A DNA stretch of 64,000 bases, taken from NCBI GenBank assembly GCA_028023455.1, contig JAQFVV010006305.1, forward strand, positions 1,231,001 to 1,295,000, written 5' to 3'. Positions 50,346 through 59,990 of the stretch are shown here, one piece after another. Position 1 is the first letter of the stretch. Each line of letters starts with the position of its first letter. Below the pieces are notes generated by a model. It saw nothing but the letters and a program-made list of their open reading frames with translations, did no database searches and had not been told where the DNA came from. The translations under genes and the position numbers were made by a program. This DNA is from Epiperipatus broadwayi (Eukaryota; Onychophora; Udeonychophora; Euonychophora; Peripatidae).

Positions 50346-50458
50346 ATTCACTTTTCTATTCTCCAATGAATTGTTCGTATTAATTGATTAGTTTACGTAT
50401 GTATTCACTTTTCTATTCTCCAATGAATTGTTCGTATTAATTGATTAGCATATGTATG
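50346..50458. repeat. Tandem duplication, 57-bp period, two copies
   Basis: ATTCACTTTTCTATTCTCCA followed by ATGAATTGTTCGTATTAATT and GATTAG, at 50346 and 50403. The first 47 bases are identical, differing only in the last few. Confidence 0.95.
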
Positions 50459-52784
50459 TGTATGTTCCTTCAATTTTATTAATAATTTATAATTATTGAC
50501 TAATATTTTAGTTAGTTTGTTTTAATAAAAATATTTATCATTAATATAACCCTTTCATTGTATATTTTTAATTTTAGTTTGTTAGTTTCTGTTAATGAAA
50601 TGTTTTGAGAAATGTATAAATTACCTATGCCAACATGTTTGTTTAATAGTCAAACCCTAGGGAAAATTAATATAAAAGATTAAGTGACAAGAAAGCGAAA
50701 TCCCAATAATATTTACATTTAGTTATTTGCCTCAAATCAATGGGATGTGATGCAAATCAGTAGGCCTACAGATTCTGGTGCCCTCCTAAACAAATAAAAA
50801 ACTGTTTCCGCCAACAATTCAAATCCGAATAAAATATTAGGTCAGTTAACCAGGAAACATAACCGTGTCTTAGAAATATCTGAATTCACACATGAACAGA
50901 ATAAATCTTGCATAGTTTGATTAACTAATGAATTATTCTGTGTAATGTATGCATCTAATCTACCTGTAAACTGCACAATATATATCAACTATATGCATGT
51001 ACACAAAAAGATCAGTATTATTTTTTTAGTAGTATATTTTAATATATTAATTATATAACTCATTGAGTGATTATACAATCAGCTAATTTTAAATGAATAT
51101 TATACCAGTGAAGTGAACTTAAATTAGATGTCAAATTGAAATATTTGGAAAAAAGGAAATATTAACAGTGATCTATTCTGGCTAATATTGTACAAAAGGA
51201 GAATACAATGCTTCCATTATATAAACTTACAATTGTTATTTTGAAAATAAAAAAAAGACTGTTTTTGAAAAATCGTATTAAAAATACCACTGCAATTTAG
51301 ATTGAATTAGAATCTGGAGACTGTCTAAACTTAATGGTGTATAATATTAGGAATAATAATAGCTTTTAGTAAAATTTAATGCTGATAAGTGATGTAGAGT
51401 TGGAACATAAATGTTTTAAGGGTAATGAATCTTTTGTATAAAATCAATGCTTTTTGATATAAGTTACTTTTTACTAAAACATTATATACAAGTTTATTAT
51501 ATTTTAAATCATCAGTAATCCTAGTACAAATTTGGATTTTTTTTATTATTAATAATTTATTGAAAATCAATCATCAATTTCAATATATGTTTTTTTTTTT
51601 TTGCTTTCAAACTTATGAATTTTCAATTCAGATAATGCAATAGACATGCATTGTTTTATTAGATTGCAAGAATGAGATTGAATAGTATGTGAGACTTAAG
51701 GGGTATTCAATACTTAGAAATAGTTAAAATAATGCATATGAAAAGTCTGTGAACATTCATACTTCCAGTAATCAAAAAATGGAAATGTTTATATGTTTTA
51801 TTTTTTATGTATTCTCACATGTTCATAATAGATATGTGAGTTGTTATTTTTTTTTTTCCATTAAAAAGTAAATAAAATATTAAATTGAGAAATAATTTGT
51901 TCTCAAATAATAAGATATTTGAAATTGCAAATATATAATTTTTTTTTAATATCTTGAATTTACTAAGTGCCTTAAATAATAATATTGTACATTAAACAAT
52001 TACATACATATACCACACCACATACACAATTGGAAATGCAATATGAAAAATAGTTATTTAAATAACTATTCATTAAGAAAACAGATAGAATGCCAAGTTG
52101 CTTTTTTTTTTTTTGTTGCAATATTCATTAAACATGAATTTGTTCATTTATAATTATTTTGTAAAATTCAAATATAATGTCATGGTTGATCAAGTTCAAA
52201 AAAATAAATAAATAAATGCACAAAATGAGTGATAACGTGGAAGCTATGTTTTGAATTTATTGTATAGTATTCTATTATAAATCTTAATTGAACAAGAAAT
52301 TGTATCAATAAATTCTTAAAAAATGTTTTCTGTTGCAATATATATATATATAATTTATTTAAAAATTTTTTGTTTGTTATACAATTGTTTCATTATTATA
52401 TTTCTGACTTATTTTTTAAAAGCTTATATTGACTATAAATCTAGATTTTCAGTGGCAGTGCATGAAATTTTCCTTATATTAATTTTTAATTATATGATTT
52501 TTATACTGAAAGGAAGTAACTTCTAGATTAAAGACAATCATTTATTTGTGCTCTGTTTATTAGGCTTTTAAAGATAATGATTTGACTCTTTAAATATATA
52601 TTATTTAAGGTTTGGAACTTAGTTATCTGGCATCTCAAGTTACCAAAATGTATAAAAATTTACATGTTATATAAATTAGATACATTGATGATCTTTTTTG
52701 AAAATAAACAAATTCACTCAATCTCTTGAATTTATGTAATATTGGGATGTTAGATATCTTGTAACTATATATTTCAATAATAAT
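50459..52784. other. Intronic filler
   Basis: AT-rich, with no recognised element. 50690-50900 is somewhat less AT-rich (TTCTGGTGCCCTCC at 50773) but unidentified. Confidence 0.35.
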
Positions 52785-52866
52785 ACTAATCAACAGATTG
52801 GTTACCAATTTCTCATTTTTATTACACTAATTATCAGATTAGTTATCAATTTCTCATTTTTATTAC
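52785..52866. repeat. Tandem duplication, 41-bp period, two copies
   Basis: ACTAATCAACAGATTGGTTACC (52785) and ACTAATTATCAGATTAGTTATC (52826), each followed by AATTTCTCATTTTTATTAC. Confidence 0.9.
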
Positions 52867-53177
52867 AACGAACCTGATGCTAGATACCATTATTATGCTT
52901 GTTGATGTTGAAGCATGAATTGTTGCCAAATAATAAGTTTTGATATTTACTTTTTGAATTAAGGATAAATATTCAGAAACCTTCAAAGAATTGTGCAGAT
53001 ATTGATTGCATTCCTATTGCCATAGTTAATATTTTAAATAGTAATAAGAGTAATTTAGAGATAATCATATAAATTTTGTTTTAATTCAGTAATATCTAAT
53101 ATTTTTGGCAATAATCAGATTACAAGTTTTAACATTTATGTATTATGTTGAAGCAAAAATTTTTGTAATTTTTTCAG

Positions 53178-53353
53178 CTATGCAGGAGGAAGTCCTTAAG
53201 CTGGTGTTATTGGCATTGGAGGATGGCTCCGCGCTGTCCAGGAAGGTTCTGGTGATGTTTGTGGTGCAGCGGCTGGAACCACACTTCCCACAAGCCTCCA
53301 AGACAAGCATTGGTCATGTGGTCCAGCTGCTTTACAGAGCCTCCTGCTTCAAG
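53178..53353 (+). CDS. RC3H1: Roquin, coding exon 3
   Basis: Completes codon 194 (G-CT, Ala) and codes residues 195-252: [58 protein letters not shown]. In human Roquin the same stretch lies just before and at the start of the ROQ domain (winged-helix fold that binds stem-loop RNA) and is followed by the conserved VTKRDEDSS region, which must begin the next exon. The exon is GC-richer than its surroundings. Acceptor TTTTTTCAG, donor AAG-GTAACT, phase 0. The next exon does not occur in the remaining 10.6 kb, so the gene runs out of the window. Confidence 0.97.
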
Positions 53354-53539
53354 GTAACTTTTATATAATTTTTTTCTGAAACTCAATTTTTTAAAATGTT
53401 ACTTTTTATAAAATTTTTGCGATTTACGAAAAATATTAATTTTATACTTTAATAAATAAAAAATAATTTATTTTGAAATATTACTAAGTTGTTTTTTTAA
53501 AATGATTTAAAAGTTTTATATTTATAAATATATTTTTAA

Positions 53540-54900
53540 ATCATCTTCATCATCATTCTCAATCATTATCAATCCATTGCAAATCCATATTTTTATTTTC
53601 CATGTTATTCCAATAAACTTCCTTGTCTCATCCATCTATTTTATATATAGTCTCTTTCCAGATATTTTACAATTTTTTTTTGGAATCTAGTTTAATATTC
53701 TATCTGTTGGCATCATTTCTATCTATTAATTCTTCCAATGATGGCAATGATATCTATTTGCCTTCCTCCTGATTATTTTTACCATAATAAAATAGGTTTT
53801 TTTATTGACTTTTATATTAAGGGTTTACATATGTACAAGCATTGATGAAGTACATTTTTAAAAAAACTTTTCTTTTTAAGTATTTTTTTGAGATTTAATG
53901 TTTAGACTATTCTAGGAGTAAGTACATTGAAAAATGAATAATTTGTGTATTTTGGAAAGAAAAAAAGAAAGTGATTACCAAATAAAAATAATGATGAAGA
54001 TATTAGTGAAAATAAAACAAGTAGGATTGAAATTTTTTAAAAAAAATAATTTTTTATCTGCATAGCTTTCTAAAAATGTATAAATGCCAATTATATATAA
54101 AAACATGACATGACTTGGAAAATCTAAAGGAAAGATTGAATGATTTAATTGTGGAGAAAATTAGTCATTTTGCAAGAAAATGGAGAAAGATTTTAAAAAC
54201 CTGTCTTTTTAGTGGTATTAGGTCTTTTTTTTTTTAACAGTAATATCTTTTTTTCTTATTGCTGAAACAATTTTTATTTCTATTTCAAGAAATTGTTTTT
54301 TATACTTTTGAGATATTCATTGTTGATTTTTATACTTTATTTTTATTTTTTCCATTTCAGTTTTTTTTATTTTTATTTATATCATCATTAATTCTTTTTC
54401 ATATCTTATTACAAAATTTCAGATATTTAATTCTACTCTTTTTTTTTCTTCTGTACATTACAATTAACTCTGTTGAAATTTTACTGGTAAATTGTTTTTT
54501 TTTGTATTGATTATTTTTGTATAATAGTTCTTTGTAGGTATCAATTTCAAAATTGCAAATAGTTTTTAAATAGTCAGCAATCTTGACAATTTTCAAGTTT
54601 TAGATTAAATTTGTTAAAGTATTTTTGAAAATTATGGATGCCAATTGTTAATATAGATTATCTTAATTAATAACTTATGACTTTTTAGTTTTTCTAGATA
54701 TGAGTCTTACATTTTATTAATCAGTGGCACATTCTGTGTAAAATCTGTTAAGAACATTACAGTTTGAAATACATAATTTAACTGTTGTATGTTCATTAAA
54801 GTAAAAAAATGGAATGGATTATAAAATAAAAATAGTGACAAGAAAAAATTTTTTAGATATTAAAAGATACATTTTTTGGATAATGGATTGTCAATAATAT
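53540..54900 (-). mobile_element. LINE-B relic, internally deleted, antisense
   Basis: On the - strand the 3' end reads NRWMDETRKFIGITWKIKIW (about 53640-53590, with a frameshift), the C-terminal end of the RTE/BovB-like polymerase, and closes with a GATGATGAAGATG tail near 53540. Part of the endonuclease-RT linker at 54280-54700 parallels 61480-61850 (similar shadow readings SLILFH and NFRYLIL on the + strand). The intervening piece (53830-54250) does not match and may be another insertion. Confidence 0.55.
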
Positions 54901-55268
54901 GAAGGGGTGTGTGTGTGTGCAATAATAATAAAATGGTAAGTCATGAAAGTGCGTCCTCTTTTTTTTCTTTGAGATTGTAAATATTGATTTAGAAAATGTT
55001 GAAATATGAGGGAATTTTCAAATATAGAAAATATTGGATGTATGAGAAGAAAAAAGAATTCTAGATAGGACAAATTTTTCAAATAATAATAATTTCAAAA
55101 ATGAAAGTAATGAATAATAGAAAGTTATAAAGTGGAATAGTGGGTTAAACTTAAATCCATATAAACAAGGCAAAACTCTCCATACAGTAGTGCCACTCTG
55201 TGCCAATCAGAATAATCAATGGATGCCAGAAGGCTTGTGCATAAAATCCCTATCTAGTACCTACTCAT

Positions 55269-55323
55269 CCAATATCCCCAGACTAGTTTCTGGCTTGTGG
55301 CTTTCATCAGTGAGGAGCCTTGG
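55269..55323 (-). ncRNA. Hammerhead ribozyme (type I), best preserved copy
   Basis: On the - strand, in order: CCAA-GGC-TCCTCA, CTGATGA, stem II region AAGCC-ACA-AGCCA, GAAAC, TAGTC, TGGGGA-TA-TTGG. Stem I: TCCTCA pairs with TGGGGA (six pairs, one G-U), and after an internal loop CCAA pairs with TTGG. The core is complete and cleavage is predicted after the C of GTC. Stem II has only two firm pairs here; the T variant at 15325-15345 gives four. Stem III is ACUAGU, self-complementary, as in hammerheads that work as dimers. The A-A at positions 10.1/11.1 is not the usual G-C, so activity may be low. Confidence 0.82.
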
Positions 55324-55767
55324 ATCTGAGAGCACTGCACCTACATCTTGGATCTAATGCAACCCTCCAGCAGCCACCTTTTATCTCTACTTAACTACAA
55401 AACTATGAGAATGAAATTGAAAACACAATATTTTCAATCTAAGCTCAATAGCCTATATAGTCATATGGGTTTGAACTCAGTTCAGCATCTATACATGGTG
55501 TCTTTGGCTCTTTAACAACCATAGCCATCACTATCCTATTAGGCAGGATTGGTGTTAAACCACTAAACATCACATGATCACTATCTTTTATGCTAGCATA
55601 TAATTGTTATTAAACAAGGCAAAACTCTCCATACAGTAGTGCCACCTTGTGCCAACCAGATTAATCAATAGATGTCAGAAGGCTTGTGCATAAAATCCCT
55701 ATCTAGTGCCTACTCATCCAATATCCATTGATTACTCTGGTTGGCACAGGGTGGTACTACTGTATGG

Positions 55768-56030
55768 AAGAATAAATATGAAAAAAGTGATTATACAGAA
55801 AGTGAATTATTGATTTTTATGCTGGGTTTGGGAAAAGATAAAGGGGATTTAGATATAAAGGTTATAGAGTTGACAAAGATTATGTTGTGGAAATGGGATG
55901 GAGTAGAATATGGGAAAATTTAGAGTGGGGAATGGGAAAATAAAGTGGCTAACAGGTTTATCTGGGCATAATTGCTGAGATATTCTTGACTTTGTTTAAG
56001 GAGAAGCCACAATGCATCACATCACATCCT
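55768..56030 (+). mobile_element. LINE-A copy 3, 3' end only, inside the ribozyme element
   Basis: Reads KNKYEKSDYTESELLIFMLG, then LGKDKGDLDIKVIELTKIML and WKWDGVEYGKI. The stop codon, TGGCTAACAGGTTTATCTGG and the tail AATGCATCACATCACATCC follow. It matches 10855-11106 closely. It replaces about nine bases (GAGTTTTGC) of the ribozyme element and has no target duplication of its own. Confidence 0.9.
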
Positions 56031-56327
56031 TGTTTAATAACAATTATGTGATAGCATAAGAGATGGTGATCATGTGATGTTTAGTGGATTAACACCAATC
56101 CTGCCTAATAGGATAGTGGTGGCTATGGTTGTTAAAGAGCCAAAGACACCAAAATGTATGGGTGCTCAATTGAGTTCAGACCCATATGACTATATAGGCT
56201 AGTGAGCTTAGATTGAAAATATTATGTTTTCAATTTCATTCTCGTAGTTTTGTAGTTAAGTAGAGATAAAAGGTGGCTGCTGGAGGGTTGCATTAGATCC
56301 TAAGATCTAGGTGCAGTGCTCTTAGAT

Positions 56328-56372
56328 CCAAGGCTCCTCACTGACAAAGGCCACAAGACAGAAACTAATAGG
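56328..56372 (+). ncRNA. Inactivated hammerhead ribozyme
   Basis: CCAAGGCTCCTCA is intact, but the core reads CTGACAA, and after GAAACTAATA about 21 bases carrying the GTC cleavage site and 3' strand of stem I are deleted. Confidence 0.7.
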
Positions 56373-56534
56373 CTCTAGATAGGGATTTTATGCACAAGAC
56401 TTCTGGCATCCATTGATTACTCTGGTTGGCCCAGCGTGGCGCTACTGTATGGAGAGTTTTGCCTTGTTTAATAACAATTATGTGCTAGCATAAGAAATGG
56501 GGATCATGTGATATTTAGTGGTTAATTCCATATA

Positions 56535-57818
56535 GTCCATTATGATTAATCTCAGAATATAAAACCATGAAAAAGAAAATGAAAATGGATGTTAGGATTC
56601 TATTTGAGTATAGCTTGGTAGACACAATGTATTATATCTATTTACAGAATATTTTCCAAAGCCATATATAGAGTAACCAAATATAAAAATTGCAATAAAT
56701 AATAAAATGTGTAATCAGTTTATATAATGATAATGATAAAGAGAAAGTGCTTGCTAATATAAAAATTACTTTGCTTAAATAGATGATGGTCATAATAAGA
56801 TTCATAGTAAATAGAAATTATTTCTCACTCAGCTGTTTACTATATATATATAATTTTAATGCACAAATCAGCGCATAATAGCAGAGCTTTTTCAAATTAA
56901 ATCACAATTTATTATAAAATTAATGTCAATTATAATACATAATAATTAGTGCCCAAGCGCTTTCAAGAGAACTTAGCTCTCATAATCATGGACAATAAAG
57001 AGTAAACATAACCAGGTTGCTATATGTAGATACATGTCAATTAATTGAACTATACGTGTAAATCTAATTAATCCATTTTTTAGAAATTTTATAACACGAA
57101 TTTATAGTAGTAAGAAAAAAAGTTAAAAATATTAAATATTTTTCACCAAATTAAATAGAGATTAAGTTGAAGATACTATAGCTTAACTTTTTGGGGGAAA
57201 TAGAATGGGAAAATAATGATTGCTATGAAAAAAAGTCTAAAGATTGTAATTCAAATTTTGGCTAAAGAATATAAGGAAGTTGAAGAAAATATAAAGAATT
57301 TTAGTGGAAAAAATCAATTTAAAGTGTTGAATTTCACAATAATACATTGATATTTACAAGGCAATTTTTCATCTTATCTAAACCACAAACAAACTAAAAG
57401 AATTAGAGAATATAATAAAAGTAATTACAATTGTGCCTGACATGGCCCTTACAGCAGTATAGAAACAGTTTTGTAAAATAAATAGTTTTAGATATAGAAA
57501 ATAAGAGATTATCAAACCATTGATTATTTTGTTTTCAAGATAAAGGAAATAGTTTGGAGATTGGAATGCGTCAAGTGATTTTATGTTATTGATTTGGTAA
57601 TGTAATTTTGTCTAAACTTTGTCATTATGAATTATTAGAATTCCAGACATCTTTTTTAGATTATTCATAGAATTAAAAATAGTAACTTTGCAATATATAT
57701 TGGTCTACTAATAATGACATTGTGTTTTATAAACAATAATAATTTTTTAGCAATGTCAGACATGAACAACTTTTCTTTGAAACAGTGAGGTGATGAAAGC
57801 AAGGGCTACAATAAGCTT
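56535..57818. other. Intronic filler
   Basis: AT-rich, with nothing recognised. Confidence 0.4.
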
Positions 57819-58850
57819 TGTAACGGTCAAGTTTGTACATTCGGCAGCAGAATCCAGAAGGCTAGTCTATTACTTATTAACATTAATTAAATCATAAGTC
57901 AAATTCGGAAGCAAACCACTATGCATTTATATCAAACAAATAATGAGCAATAATGAGTGCAGAACAGTTAATTATTATTAATATAGGATTTCGAAACTGC
58001 GTGTAATTGGCAACATTAAGAAAAATAATTATATGAAGATATCTTAATTATATCTTCTCTAAAATTTACTAAATTTAAAGGCTAGCTGTTTCGAAGCATT
58101 GCCATATAATAAATATATAAAATACATCTTAAAATAATCATAGAGGCACAACAGTTGTGATTGATAATAAGAATTTAGGCCAGACATTAATTTGCATTAA
58201 ATAGAATAGAATTATAAGGTAGATAGACAAGTTACATAATTTAAAGGTTAATTAATTGAGATAGAGTTTAAAGTTAAAATTAATTTGAATGTTCAAAAGT
58301 TTTTTTTAAGTTACATTTAACTAGCTTTGAAATTAAGAGTTTTGAAAATTAAATATTAATTGATACAGAGCTTTGCGGTTCGGGGTTTATATTACTGATT
58401 CTTCATTTCCGCTGAAGATGTAGGCACTTGGACTTCAGGTGTGGTGGTAATCTTTCTTGGGCAGGTTCCCGGTGTCGTCGTCGTCTTCTATCGGTAGGCT
58501 GTTGCTGAAGAATTCCTTCTCTTTGGTGCTCCGGTTGGTAGGTGCACTGGATGGCAGTAAAATTTGCTGTTTCTCCATTGCTGTTCTCCCACCGAGAAAC
58601 AGCAAAACTTTGCCTTCCATAGCCAGACATCAAAATTTCAAGTTGCATGGAGTATAGTAACAATTACTCACAAATATTGGTGTGTGTCATTTACAAGTTC
58701 GAAATATGCCTATTTATACTATATCTATTTTAAGCACTTGTTGAGAATTTATTTTTCTTGAGAACCTATTAGTGTTAGAAATTATATTAAAATCCCAGAT
58801 TTTAAAAATTGATCTTAAACTTTTGTTTAATTTTTTTAAGGCATTTGAAA
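57819..58850 (-). repeat. LTR-like segment, - strand
   Basis: The + strand edge TGTAACGG at 57819 corresponds to a CCGTTACA end on the - strand. AGTATAAATAGGC (58708-58720, - strand) is in the TATA position seen in the other LTR-like pieces. The part 58380-58660 is GC-richer and open in several frames on both strands. It has a hairpin: TTTGCTGTTTCTC (58563) pairs exactly with GAGAAACAGCAAA (58594). The right boundary is not clear, and no primer site was found. Confidence 0.45.
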
Positions 58851-59990
58851 TCCCCGCTGGGAATCTCAATAGTGATGGTCCAGCGATTTTATTTTATGAC
58901 AGTTTTGTTGTAAACAAATTAGAATACAAAAATTGCTACATTTAAATTGATTTTACCGTAGGTGCGTCAGTTTAATGCAAATTTTTGTTTACAACTTTGA
59001 CTTGTAATTAATAAAAGCTAAGGCTTTTAACATAACTAAATCATGCCATTCTATATATATATATATAATGATATAGGTTGGATTATATATCCATACGAAT
59101 TTATAACTGAGCAAATTAATAAATTGACTTTGTATATTTAATTTATAATGTAAATATTTTATAATAGTAAAACAAAGTCAATCCACTGTAATATTTAACA
59201 TAATTGGTATTAACAGCATCTGTTCGTATGTATATACATAATGTGATGCAGATAGCCATGATAGTACTTTTGTTTAATGATTTTAATTGATTTTGAAACC
59301 AGCACAGATAGAGTTGGTAATCAAAATGGTAAGGGATCAAAATGTACCGTTTCAGTTTTTAGCATTCAATTGCAAAATTAATATAGAAAAGAGATAACAT
59401 TATGGAGTTAGTGGATCGATTATCTGTCTGAATTGAACATTTCTTTCAGTTGCATATTTTGACAGTTTGCCTCTTAACCAGGTGAAAAAAATTATCTTTG
59501 TGTATGAATATTTGAAAAATACTTGGAGATAAAATTAAAGTTAAATGTTTTTCTGTTTTCAGCAGTTGAATTTATCGCTTTCAAAACAAATACATATTTA
59601 AAAATATAAACTTGAAGGCAAAGTATAAACATTGATGCAGTGAAATTTTTTTCATGAGTGCTAAAACTTTTGCTTGAAGAGGATGGCTGAACTTTCAAAC
59701 AAATTTTTAATGTGAGATGTTATAGAAATCATATGGGCATACTACCAAAAAATTTATTTCTAAAAATATATTAAAAAATAAAATTAATGACAAATAAAGA
59801 GTAAGAACCTTAATCAGGTTCTTTTTGTATAGTCTTTCTGTAAGCAATTTTTTTTTTATTTCAGTGATTTATTTTTATAATTTGTTTAAACATAATTTAT
59901 TTGCTTTTATATGAATACAATATATATATATTCGATGAGGTACAATATTTATATTTATACATCGATTAATTTTATATCAAAATCATCATT
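58851..59990. other. Intronic filler
   Basis: No recognised element or coding frame. Confidence 0.4.

Larger units (their letters stand above)
46924..53177 (+). other. RC3H1: Roquin intron 2 (6.25 kb)
   Basis: Donor GTATGA, acceptor TTTTTTCAG. It holds a TGTAACAG palindrome, a GC-richer transposon-like stretch and two tandem duplications. No coding exon is missing. Confidence 0.9.
55164..56521. mobile_element. Ribozyme-bearing element, copy 3 (1358 bp), with LINE-A fragment inside
   Basis: Flanked by 13-bp duplications TTAAATCCATATA (55151-55163) and TTAATTCCATATA (56522-56534), one mismatch. Order: a full monomer with the ribozyme on the - strand, a second partial monomer from 55615 to about 55733, a short inverted piece to about 55767, a LINE-A 3' end (55768-56030), then a nearly complete inverted monomer and a further 60 bases to the right terminus. 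Ribozyme-to-ribozyme spacing is 455 bp. Left terminus AACAAGGCAAAACTCTCC; right terminus GATCATGTGATATTTAGTGG. No ORF of its own. Confidence 0.85.

Noticed and set aside
54259-54510. Hydrophobic open frame resembling a membrane protein
   Set aside because: It is the reverse-strand shadow of the A-rich LINE-B linker; the same pattern occurs at 61379-61792.
58403-58663. Overlapping open frames on both strands
   Set aside because: They lie in a GC-richer LTR-like segment with a hairpin; openness in several frames reflects composition rather than coding.
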